From positions 1 to 64,000 of the forward strand of contig JAIBBR010000010.1 of the NCBI GenBank assembly GCA_019694575.1: a DNA stretch of 64,000 nt. The letters are read 5' to 3'. The stretch is from Myxococcaceae bacterium. Lineage in GTDB: Bacteria > Myxococcota > Myxococcia > Myxococcales > Myxococcaceae. The position numbers were made by a program, and so were the translations under genes. The notes beneath the pieces were generated by a model that was not told the origin of the DNA, did not search any database, and saw only the letters and a program-made list of their open reading frames with translations. Below, piece after piece: positions 1-9,198 of the stretch (positions are counted from its first letter, which is position 1; each line of letters opens with the position of its first letter).

Positions 1-74
1 CGGGCGACCGCGATGGCGCTGGCTTTTCGGGGCACTTTCGGTGAATCTCAGCCCGTCACGCGGACCAGACCCCC

Positions 75-122
75 GGGGTCAATGCTGGTGAGAATCGGGG
101 GGTCAAAGATCGTGAGAACCGG
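75..122. repeat. Two-copy 24-bp tandem repeat (GGGGTCAA-type)
   Basis: Positions 75-98 and 99-122 are direct copies that match at about 20 of 24 bases. Each starts with GGGGTCAA and carries TGAGAA 14 bases further in. Repeated GGGTCA-type motifs are typical of the ends of IS21-family elements, so this could be the relic of an insertion-sequence end lying mostly outside the window. On the minus strand the repeat sits in a short open frame that ends at a TGA near 46 but has no start codon, so I do not call a gene. Confidence 0.4.
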
Positions 123-253
123 CACGTCGGGCCCGGTGACCAGGGCGTCGGAGTCAGCTGTGTCTCGAGAGCAGACAGTTCAACTCAACGCCGCCCGCTG
201 CCTTGCAACCGACACTTTTGGGAGCGGCACTCCACAAAAAGAACGTTTGATCT

Positions 254-535
254 TTTTGTGACCATGGGCCTTCCAAGGGTACCCGGTGTCGGCCGTGGCG
301 AAAAACGCGAGCAAAAATGTTCGAGCAAAGTGACACGAAGGCACGGCGATACGCACTTCAAGCCTGCTCGCCCTTTTGAGCCGCTTTGCTTAAAAGGTGC
401 TCTTTGCTTTGAAGAGAAAGTGGGGCGTGCTGCGTGACATCGCGCCTTCGTGTTTTTTTGCTGTGGCGACTTCGCACCGAAAATCGCTGTCTCGCTTAAG
501 GGGCGAGGTACCTTTTGGAAGGGCCCTTCACAAAA
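254..535. repeat. Large imperfect palindrome (foldback structure) in the gene-free first 635 bases
   Basis: Several inverted arms share nearly the same centre, around 385-396: TTTTGTGA 254-261 with TCACAAAA 528-535; 266-283 with 507-525, one indel; 333-342 (acacgaaggc) with 444-453; 346-350 with 439-443; 351-355 with 431-435; 356-361 with 409-414; and a 10-bp stem 372-381/388-397, one G-U pair, closing a 6-base loop. A run of seven T follows the stem at 453-459. The region could be a non-autonomous foldback element or a structured RNA on the plus strand. No protein gene in 1-635 is convincing. Confidence 0.6.
333..459 (+). ncRNA. Candidate structured RNA with terminal T-run
   Basis: This is the core of the palindrome. 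Read on the plus strand, about 36 bases on each side pair in order: a basal stem of 10+5+5 bp with small bulges, a 6-bp stem, an internal loop, and a 10-bp apical hairpin. The 3' arm runs straight into seven T, like an intrinsic terminator. I see no clear promoter upstream. It does not match the sequences of tmRNA, RNase P RNA, SRP RNA or 6S RNA that I know. The call rests on folding by eye, and the larger palindrome around it may mean this is only the middle of a repeat element. Confidence 0.3.
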
Positions 536-635
536 CGTTTGGTTCGCACTTCGAAACTGAACCGTGAGGCGGCCCCACAGTCGCCTTAAGCAAAGTTCGA
601 AACGTCAAGTGCCGCATGGAAACCACCTGATGTCG

Positions 636-1130
636 TCAGGCGCGTTGGCGCAGCAGTTGGTGCAGGCGTGTGCGCCCACGGTTCAGCGCGCTCTTCACGG
701 TGCCTTCGGGTAGCCCGAGCATTCGCGCAATCTCGGGGTACGAGTAACCACGCAGCTCACGCAGTGTCAGAATTTGCTGGTGTTGCGCGGACAGTTGACG
801 CAACGCATACATGAACTGCTCGTGCCGCTCGTCGTTCATCAACTGCTCGTCGGGAGTGGGTGATTCGCCGGGAGAAGTCTCCAACTTTCCGCGGCGCCGC
901 TTCGAGCGCAGCGAGTTGATGCTCGAATTGACAAGAATGCGGTGCAGCCAGGTGGTGGTTGCCGCGCGCCCGTCGAAGTGCGCATGTTTCGAGTACAACC
1001 TTGAAAAGACGTCTTGCACCACGTCTTCGGCTTCATCGGCATCGCCCAAAATTTTACGGGCAATGGCGAGCGCGCGGCGGCGGTGTTGACGGTACAAATC
1101 GCTGATGGGAGGGAGAGTGGCGGCGTCCAT
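636..1130 (-). CDS. ECF-type RNA polymerase sigma factor (sigma-70 family)
   Basis: A 164-residue protein with the two-domain layout of ECF sigma factors. Region 2 lies at about residues 10-75 and includes DEAEDVVQDVFSRLY. Region 4 lies at about 105-160 and includes the helix-turn-helix segment PEIARMLGLPEGTVKSALNRG. It would direct RNA polymerase to a small set of promoters. It lies 48 bases downstream of the FHA/sigma-54 activator on the same strand, so the two may be co-transcribed. No anti-sigma factor gene is visible next to it, which leaves its trigger unknown. The class is clear; the regulon is not. Confidence 0.93.
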   Translation of the reverse strand: MDAATLPPISDLYRQHRRRALAIARKILGDADEAEDVVQDVFSRLYSKHAHFDGRAATTTWLHRILVNSSINSLRSKRRRGKLETSPGESPTPDEQLMNDERHEQFMYALRQLSAQHQQILTLRELRGYSYPEIARMLGLPEGTVKSALNRGRTRLHQLLRQRA

Positions 1131-1178
1131 TTGGCTTCAAACGGGCGGCCCTCAAGAACGATCTACGACGGCAAACGG

Positions 1179-2837
1179 TTATTCCGCCTCGTCTTTACCA
1201 GTCAGGCCCCACTCTTTGAGGCGCTTGAACAAAGTCGAGCGGCCAATCGCCAGCTCCTTGGCCAGCTTCTCGCGGTTGTTGTCGAGCTTGCGCAAGTAGT
1301 ATTCGATCAGGCGCCGTTCAATCTGCGCCAGCATCGACTCTAACGTGGTGCCAGAGGGAAAATCGGGCACCGGTATCACCACGCCCGACAGGTCTCGGTC
1401 TTTCACCGTCAACGCCGCTTCAGCGTCGAAGAACAAATCGCTCGGCTCGATGTGCAGGCCTTTGCGCAACAACATGGCTCGGTGAATCACGTTGCGCAGC
1501 TCGCGAATGTTGCCCGGCCAGGTGTGCGATTCGAGCTTGGCGATGGTCATCGGGTGCAGCCGTACCTGTTGACCTTTGGGTGTGTACAGCCGCACGAAAT
1601 GCTCGGTCAGCGCGAAAATGTCACCGCGCCGGTTACGCAAGGGAGGCAGCACCAGCGGAATGACGCACAAGCGGTAATAGAGGTCTTCGCGAAACGAGCC
1701 ATCTTTGGCGCGGTGGAGCAGATCTCGATTGGTCGCGGCAACGATGCGCACGTCGACCACTTGCGGCTTCGAAGCGCCGACGCGTTTGATTTCTCCCGAC
1801 TCGAGCGCGCGCAACAGCTTGGCTTGCAGGTCGAGTGGCAGCTCGCCAATTTCGTCTAAGAACAGGGTGCCGCCGTCAGCTTCTTCGAAAGCGCCCTTGC
1901 GTGCGTTGGTGGCACCGGTGAAGGCGCCCTTTTCGTGGCCGAAGAGCTCGCTCTCAATCAGCTCCTTGGAGATCGCCGCGCAATTGATGGGAATGAACGG
2001 CCGCTCGGCACGCGTAGAGCGGGCGTGAACCGCGCGGGCGACGAGCTCTTTGCCGGTGCCTGACTCGCCCATGATGGTGACCGCCGCCTGCGAAGGGGCG
2101 ACGCGCTCAATCAGTTCGCTCAAGTGGCGCACCGCGGGGTCAGCGCCAATCATTCCGAAATAGGCGTTGTCGCGGCGGGTGCCGGCACCCACTGGTTCTA
2201 AAGTAAGCTCGGTTTCGCCGATGCGCAGTTGGGTGAAGAGCGGCACGTCGACTTGCTGCACCCGCGCGTTGCCCAGCCAGGTGCCGTTGGTCGAGCTCAA
2301 GTCGGCCACGTTGAACAACCCGTCTCGGCGAGTGACTTTCAAGTGGCGCGCCGAAAGAAACTTGTCATCGATGCTCAGATCGCACGTTTTGTCTTTGCCC
2401 ACGGTGAAAGCTTCAGACTGCAGGCGGTGAATCGTTTCGCGACTGCCTTGCTTGATGCGCACTTGCGCCGGGGCGAGGCGGGCAGGCTCAGACACTTGGG
2501 CCACGGTGTTGCCGGCCGACTCCACTTGGGTAATCACCTCGTCGTCGGTTACGCTGCGGGCGCGGTACACCGCGTTCCACGGGCCAAAACCGATATCGAC
2601 GCCGTCTTTCAGCTCGATGCTGGTTTCACGCTTACCGTCGACTTCGGTGCCCCGGCCCGACAGGTCCTCCAACACACAGGCGTTGGGGTGCACGGTGATC
2701 GCCGCTTGCTGGCGCGACACCGCCGGGTCAGGAATGGCGATGTCGCAGCTTTCTCCGCGGCCAATCACCACGCGTCGCGCGTCGAGGGTGAAGCGCAACA
2801 CTTCTTCGCCATGTTTGAAGAAGACGAGCTCGGCCAT
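1179..2837 (-). CDS. Sigma-54-dependent transcriptional activator with two FHA domains
   Basis: About 552 residues. Two FHA domains come first ([13 protein letters not shown]; then [13 protein letters not shown] with STNGT), followed by a sigma-54 AAA+ domain with Walker A GESGTGKE and the sigma-54 loop GAFTGAT, and a C-terminal Fis-type HTH ([19 protein letters not shown]). FHA domains bind phosphothreonine, so the protein probably links Ser/Thr kinase signalling to sigma-54 promoters, as in myxobacterial enhancer-binding proteins. I chose the ATG at 2837, just before the first FHA strand. Starts at 2900 or 2930 are possible but would translate the palindrome arm. Having two FHA domains in tandem is less usual than one. 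Confidence 0.93.
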   Translation of the reverse strand: MAELVFFKHGEEVLRFTLDARRVVIGRGESCDIAIPDPAVSRQQAAITVHPNACVLEDLSGRGTEVDGKRETSIELKDGVDIGFGPWNAVYRARSVTDDEVITQVESAGNTVAQVSEPARLAPAQVRIKQGSRETIHRLQSEAFTVGKDKTCDLSIDDKFLSARHLKVTRRDGLFNVADLSSTNGTWLGNARVQQVDVPLFTQLRIGETELTLEPVGAGTRRDNAYFGMIGADPAVRHLSELIERVAPSQAAVTIMGESGTGKELVARAVHARSTRAERPFIPINCAAISKELIESELFGHEKGAFTGATNARKGAFEEADGGTLFLDEIGELPLDLQAKLLRALESGEIKRVGASKPQVVDVRIVAATNRDLLHRAKDGSFREDLYYRLCVIPLVLPPLRNRRGDIFALTEHFVRLYTPKGQQVRLHPMTIAKLESHTWPGNIRELRNVIHRAMLLRKGLHIEPSDLFFDAEAALTVKDRDLSGVVIPVPDFPSGTTLESMLAQIERRLIEYYLRKLDNNREKLAKELAIGRSTLFKRLKEWGLTGKDEAE

Positions 2838-2901
2838 GGCGCGCTGGCTAACACGGGGCGAATGCTGACACCACTCGCCTGAGGAGACGTCATTAGACAT
2901 A

Positions 2902-2930
2902 GTGGGTATTTTTACGCTAAAAATACCCAC
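2902..2930. promoter_or_regulatory. 29-bp palindrome abutting the ATPase start codon
   Basis: The 13-base arm GTGGGTATTTTTA (2902-2914) and its exact complement TAAAAATACCCAC (2918-2930) flank a 3-base centre CGC. The right arm ends at the base before the GTG start of the DUF4143 ATPase, so it occupies the ribosome-binding-site position. It also lies between the two divergent genes. It could be an operator, a translation-blocking hairpin, or the recognition site of a repeat family that travels with this ATPase. Confidence 0.7.
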
Positions 2931-4091
2931 GTGTATGAACGCTTATTGACGGCTGAATTGGCGGAGGGGACCAAAAGCGTGCTGCTTTTGGGGCCTAGAC
3001 AGGTCGGCAAGTCCACCCTGTTGAAAAGTCTGCGCCCCCAAAGAACGCTCGACCTTTCTTCACCGGCGATCTTTCGCGACTACGTACGCGAGCCTGAACG
3101 CCTCGAGTACGAGTTGTTAGCGCTCCCGCCCGGTCGCCAAACTGTTCTCATTAATGAGGTGCAGCGAATTCCTGGTTTGTTGAACGGTGTTCAAGCGCTT
3201 CTCGATGAACACCGCGGCCGCTTTCGTTTCTTACTGTCTGGCTCGAGTGCGAGAAAGCTGCGTCACGGTCAAGCCAATCTTTTGCCAGGTCGAATCAACG
3301 CCTTTCGGCTTCACCCGCTGGTGGCCCATGAGCTCGGCTCAGACTTTTCATTGGAACGTGTTTTTGCACACGGTTCACTGCCCGGTATCTATGCAGAGCC
3401 TTCAGCCGCCCAGCGAAGCAAAGATCTGCGCAGTTATGTCGATATCTATTTGCGAGAAGAGATTCAGGCTGAAGCGCTGGTGCGAAACGTAGGTGCTTAC
3501 GCGCGGTTACTCGACTGGGTAGCGGCGGCCTCGGGTCGCATCGTCAATGTTCAGAAGTTGGGGAGTGACGCCGGCATCGCGTTCGAAACGGCTCGGCGTT
3601 ACATGGAAGTGTTGGTCGATACACTGGTGGCATTTCAGGTGCCGGCGTTCAAGCGATCAGACAAAGCGCGTCTGGTGGCTCACCCGAAAACTTTTTTGTT
3701 TGATCTCGGTGTTCGCAATGTCTTGCTGCAGAGGCCACTCGAAAACGCCTTGCCTGATGAAAGAGGGCTGCTCTTCGAGCACGTTATCGCCTACGAATTG
3801 TGGCGGCGAATCGATGCCTTTTGGAACACGGCGAAGCTATCGCATTACCGCACGCACGATGGTGTGGAAGTCGACTTCGTACTTGAGATCGGTCAGGAGC
3901 TTTGGGCGATCGAAGTCAAAGCCAGCCGCGACGTCGACAAATCAAATCTCAACCCGTTGCTTCATTTTGAAGAACGGTTTCCGAAATCTCGACGCCTCGT
4001 TGTCTACCTGGGAGCGCGGCCGCAAAAAATAGGTACCGTCGAAGTGCTGCCGTTCGAAAAGTTCGTGTCGTTGCTGCCACTCAAGGCGTAG
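2931..4091 (+). CDS. AAA-family ATPase with C-terminal DUF4143 (nuclease-like fold)
   Basis: 386 residues. The P-loop GPRQVGKS is at residues 21-28. The usual Walker B aspartate is replaced by asparagine (VLINEVQ, about 72-78). The sensor segment [10 protein letters not shown] is at 101-110. The C-terminal DUF4143 region has a PD-(D/E)xK-like pattern, D315 followed by EVK at about 328-330. The family is widespread and frequently transferred; its cellular role is unresolved. The GTG start follows directly on a 29-bp palindrome with no Shine-Dalgarno, and no other in-frame start precedes the P-loop. Base composition is more AT-rich than in the neighbours, suggesting acquisition. It converges on gspN with a 13-base gap. 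Confidence 0.88.
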   Translation: MYERLLTAELAEGTKSVLLLGPRQVGKSTLLKSLRPQRTLDLSSPAIFRDYVREPERLEYELLALPPGRQTVLINEVQRIPGLLNGVQALLDEHRGRFRFLLSGSSARKLRHGQANLLPGRINAFRLHPLVAHELGSDFSLERVFAHGSLPGIYAEPSAAQRSKDLRSYVDIYLREEIQAEALVRNVGAYARLLDWVAAASGRIVNVQKLGSDAGIAFETARRYMEVLVDTLVAFQVPAFKRSDKARLVAHPKTFLFDLGVRNVLLQRPLENALPDERGLLFEHVIAYELWRRIDAFWNTAKLSHYRTHDGVEVDFVLEIGQELWAIEVKASRDVDKSNLNPLLHFEERFPKSRRLVVYLGARPQKIGTVEVLPFEKFVSLLPLKA

Positions 4092-4104
4092 CAAGGGCCG
4101 CTGC

Positions 4105-5076
4105 TTACGGAAAGCGCGGGCGGCCCAGGTTGCCGGTGAGCCGGCCCATGCGCCAGTTGGCGTCTTTGGGGTCGGGTGGAACCATCGCCAGGGCGCCGCC
4201 GATCATGCCCAGACGCTTCACGAATTCAGGGTCGGTTTTGAAGCGAATCTCGAGGTTGGGCTCTGAATATTCCATGCGTTTGGCCAGCTTCATTGTTCCG
4301 CTGATGGCGAGCTCGACGTCGGTGCTCTTGCCCTTGAACTCTTCAACCGTGCCGACGCCCTTGTCGAACTTCACTTTGCCCGTGACGTCGCCGAGCACGA
4401 TTTTCGGCATGTCCATGGGGGTCGGCTCGGGGCCAAACATTGGCAGCGCGAGTGAAAGCGTGCCGCCATTCAACGCCATGGCCTTGGTGTCGACAGTCAC
4501 CGTACCTGAGGCCTGGCTCAAGTCGGCGCCTGTGCCGTCGCCCGCCACGGGCATTTCGAGCGCGGCGGCCCCTGAAATGCGGCCGGCCAGTTGCAACCCG
4601 CTATAGCCCTTGATGCTGGGGCTCGAGAGATCGATATCGTCGAGCGCCACGTTCACGTTGGCGTTGCCGAGCACGTCTTTCTTTGCCGCGGGGCCGGCCA
4701 GCGCCATTTTCAAAAGCGCGAAGCCGTTCACCGTGAAGCCGAAGCTGCCGTCGAAAGCATCGCCTGACACTTTTACGCCCGGGGGCAGCAGCGTCGGCCG
4801 CACGCTGATGCTGTCAATTACCAACGGCTCAGGCGCAGCTTCTTGGCCCGGCGCGAGCTTCTTGGTGATCTTCAGCCCCTTGGCCTTCACCGAGAAAAAC
4901 CCGGGGCCCACCGAGCTGAAGGTGAGGTACCAACCATTGTTGTCGGCTTCTTGCTTGAGCCGCTCACCGAACAGCTCGTAATTGAAGGTGAGCAAGAATG
5001 AAATAATCAGCGCGAGAACACTGAAGGCGGCGTAACCGGTGATGCGCTTCCACAGAGCGATGTTCTTCGTCGGCAT
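4105..5076 (-). CDS. gspN: Type II secretion system protein GspN
   Basis: 323 residues. One N-terminal membrane segment (about 15-35) is followed by a periplasmic domain rich in beta strands, as in the GspN family and with similarity to the AsmA-like GspN of delta-proteobacterial clusters. GspN is an accessory part of the secretion machine in the inner membrane and is absent from many T2SS operons. It is the last gene of the gsp operon, 3 bases after gspM. The family call rests on position and topology as well as sequence, because GspN proteins are poorly conserved. Confidence 0.85.
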   Translation of the reverse strand: MPTKNIALWKRITGYAAFSVLALIISFLLTFNYELFGERLKQEADNNGWYLTFSSVGPGFFSVKAKGLKITKKLAPGQEAAPEPLVIDSISVRPTLLPPGVKVSGDAFDGSFGFTVNGFALLKMALAGPAAKKDVLGNANVNVALDDIDLSSPSIKGYSGLQLAGRISGAAALEMPVAGDGTGADLSQASGTVTVDTKAMALNGGTLSLALPMFGPEPTPMDMPKIVLGDVTGKVKFDKGVGTVEEFKGKSTDVELAISGTMKLAKRMEYSEPNLEIRFKTDPEFVKRLGMIGGALAMVPPDPKDANWRMGRLTGNLGRPRFP

Positions 5077-5079
5077 GGC

Positions 5080-5637
5080 CTAGTTCTTCATTCGGTACGT
5101 CGAGATGGTCAGCCACGCCGAGAGCGTTTCAGACGTGGGTCGCGGCTCGATGCGCATGTATTTCACCTTCACCACGCCCGGGCCTGCCTCGAGCGCGGCC
5201 AAGAAGTCGGTCAGCCGGTTCAAGGCGATGTCGTTGAGTGTCACTTCGACCGCGCTTTCGACAATGGTGTCACCGTCGAGCGTGACATCGCCCTTGGGGT
5301 TGATCATCGGTATCGACAGCCCGGCGGCTTTTCCCTTGTCTTCGACAAAAGTGGCAAGGCGCACATTCGAGGCGCGCAAGCTGAGCTCTACCTGCTGCCG
5401 GGCGCTGTCGGCGTCGCGAAACGTAGCGGCCAATTCTTGTACCTGCTCGAGCTGCGCGGTCTTCTCTTTGATGTGCGAGCGAATGGTGTCGGCGCGGGCG
5501 CTGATCGAAAATGTGGTGATGAAGATGATGAACCCCAACACCGCGACGATGGCGCCACCCACCATGCGGCGTTCACGTTGGGTGAGCGTCGAAAAATAAG
5601 CCTGTGCATTGGCGATGGCTGAACGAAGTGATTCCAT
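5080..5637 (-). CDS. gspM: Type II secretion system protein GspM
   Basis: About 185 residues. A short cytoplasmic segment is followed by one membrane helix (VGGAIVAVLGFIIFITTF), then a predicted coiled coil and a ferredoxin-like periplasmic domain, the standard GspM layout. GspM pairs with GspL in the inner-membrane platform. I take the ATG at 5637, two bases after the gspL stop and preceded by GGGGAG, instead of a longer frame that overlaps gspL. Confidence 0.9.
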   Translation of the reverse strand: MESLRSAIANAQAYFSTLTQRERRMVGGAIVAVLGFIIFITTFSISARADTIRSHIKEKTAQLEQVQELAATFRDADSARQQVELSLRASNVRLATFVEDKGKAAGLSIPMINPKGDVTLDGDTIVESAVEVTLNDIALNRLTDFLAALEAGPGVVKVKYMRIEPRPTSETLSAWLTISTYRMKN

Positions 5638-5639
5638 GG

Positions 5640-7223
5640 CTAGCTCCCCGCCTGCGCGACGGCGTCGGGGCATTGAACTTGAACGTCGAGCCCGAAGTTG
5701 ATCTTGTTGCCGTCTTTGCTCTTTTCGATTTTGCCTACTTTAATTTCGGTGAAGCATTTGAACTTCTTCAACGCCGTCGTCAGATCGTCGATTTCTTTGC
5801 TCGAAGGCGCTTCACCGCGAATGCTGATGCGATCGAGATCAATCACGATGCGGTCGAGCACCACCTTCAAGTCGGGCGAAATGCGGCTGGTGGCTTCGGC
5901 GAGCAAATTCACCGCCGAACGTTTGGGCAAACCGGCAGCGGGGCTCTCTTTGCCTTTGAGCATGTTGAGCGCGACGCCGTAGTCTTTCACGCACTTGCCC
6001 AGCACCCGTTGCGTGGTTTCGCACAACACGGCGTCGAGCTGTTTCTCGCGCCGCTCGAGCACGCCGTTACGCACCACGCCGCTCACAATCAGCAGCACGA
6101 AAAGCACCGCGGCGAAAATGCCCAGCTGCGGCAGTTTCTCGCGCACGAAGTCGAGGTCACCTTTGAAGGCGAACTCGCCGCGCCGCAAATTGAAGCGCGG
6201 AGCCTTCGCGCCCGACGCCTGCCCACGCAGCGCCAACGAATAAGCCTGCGCCGCGGGAGCGCACGCCTCGCGGGGAATCGCGTCGTCGACGTCGGGAGGC
6301 AAGTCGAGCTTGAAGACGGGAATGTTCAGGTCGCGCTCCAGCTGCTCGGCGATGCCCGGCATCGTGGCCGTGCCGCCGCAGAGCAAAATGTGCTCGAGCG
6401 AGAGCCGTGAACGCGCGGTGTACGCCTTCAAGGTGGGGCGCAGCTCGCGCAAAATGGGGTGCAGCGCCCGCAGCATCGCCTGCGCGGCCCGTTCAGCGTC
6501 AGGCCCCACCACTTCGCGGCCCAGCGCGGCGTGCTTGTTTTTCCAGTCGGTGGCTTCGGCCAGCGACACCTTGAATTCGGCGGCCAACGCTTTGCTCAGC
6601 GACAGGCCTCCGCCGGCGATGGTGCGGGTGAACTCGATGTTGCCGTTGGGCCGACCAATCGCCAGGGTGGTGCGCTCGTGGCCAATGTCTAAGAAGGCAA
6701 TTGGCGCGTTGGCTGTTTCAGGCAGCATTTTCGAAGGCAACGCAGCAATCAGGTTTTGGTAAGCGAGGCCGGGGTGGGTGACGATGCGTGGCTCGAGCTT
6801 CGCTTCTTTCAGTGCCGCGAGCAGCGTCTCTAATTCGGCCTTCTTCACCACGCCGACCAACAACTGGCTCGACTTTTCGTCGGCGCTGGCCACTTGGTAG
6901 TCGAATACCGCTTCAGAAATGTCGAACGGCAACTGGCCTTCGACTTCGAAGGGCAGCGTCGCGTCGATGCGCTTGGGGTCGGTGAAGGGCAGAGCAAACG
7001 TGTGGGTGGCAAAATGCAGGCCGGGTACCGAGACGATCACCTGATCAGCGTGCAGCGCTCCAGCGTTCAGCGCGGTGAGCGCGCTGGCCAACGTTTGCGC
7101 TTTGTCGCCCTCGAGCCGAGGCACTTCGACCCATTTGCGCAACGCCGAGCCGCGCAAGTTGGTTTCGAGCAACACCGCTTTGAGTGAATAGCTGCCTAAG
7201 TCGAGGCCCAAGATCCGAGCCAT
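5640..7223 (-). CDS. gspL: Type II secretion system protein GspL (PilM-like)
   Basis: 527 residues. The N-terminal half is an actin/PilM-like cytoplasmic domain (ILGLDLGSYSLKAVLLE, FLDIGHERTTLAIGR, ILLCGGTATMPGI). A single membrane helix follows at about 365-385 (LGIFAAVLFVLLIVSGVV), then a periplasmic ferredoxin-like domain. GspL recruits the ATPase GspE to the inner membrane and binds GspM. It is longer than the roughly 400 residues of E. coli-type GspL and keeps a full PilM-like ATPase fold, as is common in delta-proteobacteria. Confidence 0.93.
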   Translation of the reverse strand: MARILGLDLGSYSLKAVLLETNLRGSALRKWVEVPRLEGDKAQTLASALTALNAGALHADQVIVSVPGLHFATHTFALPFTDPKRIDATLPFEVEGQLPFDISEAVFDYQVASADEKSSQLLVGVVKKAELETLLAALKEAKLEPRIVTHPGLAYQNLIAALPSKMLPETANAPIAFLDIGHERTTLAIGRPNGNIEFTRTIAGGGLSLSKALAAEFKVSLAEATDWKNKHAALGREVVGPDAERAAQAMLRALHPILRELRPTLKAYTARSRLSLEHILLCGGTATMPGIAEQLERDLNIPVFKLDLPPDVDDAIPREACAPAAQAYSLALRGQASGAKAPRFNLRRGEFAFKGDLDFVREKLPQLGIFAAVLFVLLIVSGVVRNGVLERREKQLDAVLCETTQRVLGKCVKDYGVALNMLKGKESPAAGLPKRSAVNLLAEATSRISPDLKVVLDRIVIDLDRISIRGEAPSSKEIDDLTTALKKFKCFTEIKVGKIEKSKDGNKINFGLDVQVQCPDAVAQAGS

Positions 7224-7225
7224 GG

Positions 7226-8509
7226 TCAGTCCTCCCGGTAATAAACCAAGCGCCCCAGACCGTCATCGAGCCGCACCACCGCGGTGAGCGTGCGGGTGAC
7301 GTCGCCGGCTTCGCCGGTGGCCTTGATCATGAAAGTGGTGCTCTTGTCGTTGATGAAACCTTGCCCCGCCGCGTTGCTGGTAATGGTGGGGTTCACCGCC
7401 ACGCCTGCCGCGGTGAGCGTCGTTACGAAGTCTCCCACCGACATGCCAATAATGGGAACAATGCGAGCGGCGCGAATTTTCTGAATCAGTGTGTCGATGA
7501 ACACCGGGTCTTGCAGCCGCGCATCGGGCTTCGACGGGTCGGCGATGGCGCGAATTGCCAGCTCGAGCAGCACCGGGTCATCGGTGTTGATGTTCTGCTT
7601 TGAATTGATGTCGGGGTACACGGTGAACTTGTCTCTGAAGGCCGCCATGAAGCGGTCATTTACCCCGTGCACCATGTACAGCTCGTCGAGCGAGTCGAAG
7701 CGCGCGTTTTTGGGTTTGTAGCGCGGCTCGTAGCGATCGTACCGGTACGCTTCGTCAGAAAAGCCTTTCACGATGGGGTCGCCCTGGCCTGACAGGTTGA
7801 GCTGCGCGGCCACTTCGTCTTCGTCGACCCAGTCGCGAATGGCGCCGATGATTTCTTGCGGAGTGACCTTCACCTTGTTGCTGTCTTCTTTTTCGAAGAG
7901 AAACTCGTACTTTTTGTCAGCCAGGGTGACGAGCATTTTGCTTAGGGGAATGCGCACCTGCAGCGGCCCCAAGTCGAGCTGGTTCAAGTTGATCTTCTCT
8001 TCTTCGTCAGACAGCACTGCGTTGAAGCAGCCTTCGAAGCTGCCGAACGAACGTTGCTTCTGCTTGTCGGCCAACTCGGGGTTGTCGTCATCGAAAGAGA
8101 ATTTTTTGCCGCTCTTGGGGCCGACCCCGCCCGTCGGCTCCTCGCTGGGAATCAACCCTTGCAGCATGTAACAGTCGATTTTCACCATGCGCCACAGCTG
8201 GAGCGACACGTTCTGGGCAGGTGACGCCGCGCCGTCTGGGCTGAGCAGCTTCATGATGTCGCCGATGCCGGGTATCTGCATGCCGTTGAGCTGCTTTTGA
8301 AACCGCAGCATCAAACGCGCGAGGCCGAGCGAGCTCTTGGCCATGTAATGTGCTCGCAACTCGTCACGTTGGTTGGTGGCGAGGCGCAACTCGACGATCG
8401 AGTTGTAGCGCATCTCTTGCGCCATCAACGCCAACAGCGCCAGGCCGATGAGCACCATCAACAAGGCCACGCCGTGTTCGCGCGAGACTTTCTTTCGCGG
8501 GGCGCTCAT
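7226..8509 (-). CDS. gspK: Type II secretion minor pseudopilin GspK
   Basis: 427 residues. A short basic leader is followed by the hydrophobic helix GVALLMVLIGLALLALMA, where prepilin peptidase would cut, and the large alpha-helical periplasmic domain that marks GspK. GspK caps the pseudopilus tip together with GspI and GspJ. It overlaps gspJ by 4 bases. The body is acidic, with a charged stretch near 135-150, and is longer than the usual 320 or so residues. Confidence 0.92.
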   Translation of the reverse strand: MSAPRKKVSREHGVALLMVLIGLALLALMAQEMRYNSIVELRLATNQRDELRAHYMAKSSLGLARLMLRFQKQLNGMQIPGIGDIMKLLSPDGAASPAQNVSLQLWRMVKIDCYMLQGLIPSEEPTGGVGPKSGKKFSFDDDNPELADKQKQRSFGSFEGCFNAVLSDEEEKINLNQLDLGPLQVRIPLSKMLVTLADKKYEFLFEKEDSNKVKVTPQEIIGAIRDWVDEDEVAAQLNLSGQGDPIVKGFSDEAYRYDRYEPRYKPKNARFDSLDELYMVHGVNDRFMAAFRDKFTVYPDINSKQNINTDDPVLLELAIRAIADPSKPDARLQDPVFIDTLIQKIRAARIVPIIGMSVGDFVTTLTAAGVAVNPTITSNAAGQGFINDKSTTFMIKATGEAGDVTRTLTAVVRLDDGLGRLVYYRED

Positions 8510-9198
8510 TCGTACCTCTGAAATTCAGTGTTGAGCGCGATGCGCGTTTGCGTGGTGTAGCGGGCTTCTTTGCCCGTCTCGTCGATAGCGGTAAGCACCA
8601 CCCGCACCCGGGTAGGCAAAATGCTCTTCTTTTCTGCCCGGCGGGTGTCCCACTCGTCGTCCCACTGTTTGCGCTCTGAGTTCCAATATTGAAATTCGAT
8701 CTTCTTCGCGTCTTCGAAGAGCACGTCTTCGGTGCCTCCGCGGTCCATGCGCTCTTCGATTTGCGGGCGTTCACGGCGAATCAGGTCGGTGCGGCCTTTG
8801 GCGTTCTTTTCGGTCGAAGAGCGCACGTAATATTCGACGACCATTTGGTCTGACTCTTTGGCGTCACCGTAAAGCCGTTGGTGGGCGAGTGAGGTGAACA
8901 TCAACTTCTCGCGCGTGCCGATAAAATTGGTGGGGCGATCAAAAGCGTCGCGGTAGCGCTTGGCGTCGTAGCGCTCGCTGATGTACGCGGCCGAAATTTC
9001 GCGGGTCATGCGGCTCATTGCAGCGCGCAGCATGCGGTAGCGCTCTGAAGTGGCTTCGACTGTTTCTTTGGCACCCACCGCGCCGTTGAACGCAATAGCC
9101 ATGGTGGCGCCAATGAAGGCGGTGATGGTGACCGCAATCACAATTTCAATCAGCGTAAAGCCGCCGGTGCGGCGAGGGCGAAAGCGGAGGCTATTCAA
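8506..9198 (-). CDS. gspJ: Type II secretion minor pseudopilin GspJ
   Basis: 230 residues. The type III signal GGFTLIEIVIAV at about residues 12-23 has the conserved glycine before the cut site and glutamate at mature position 5. The rest is the usual GspJ beta domain. It works with GspI and GspK at the pseudopilus tip. It overlaps gspI by 8 bases and gspK by 4, so these are translated together. Confidence 0.92.
   Translation of the reverse strand: MNSLRFRPRRTGGFTLIEIVIAVTITAFIGATMAIAFNGAVGAKETVEATSERYRMLRAAMSRMTREISAAYISERYDAKRYRDAFDRPTNFIGTREKLMFTSLAHQRLYGDAKESDQMVVEYYVRSSTEKNAKGRTDLIRRERPQIEERMDRGGTEDVLFEDAKKIEFQYWNSERKQWDDEWDTRRAEKKSILPTRVRVVLTAIDETGKEARYTTQTRIALNTEFQRYE

Noticed and set aside
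46-172. Minus-strand frame ending in a run like VLTIFDPPILTSIDPGG
   Set aside because: It has no start codon, follows an in-frame stop, and the apparent peptide repeat just reflects the 24-bp DNA repeat.
13-261. Open frame of 82 codons on the plus strand at the left end
   Set aside because: It runs over the GGGGTCAA tandem repeat and shows no recognisable domain, ribosome-binding site or codon pattern like the neighbours.
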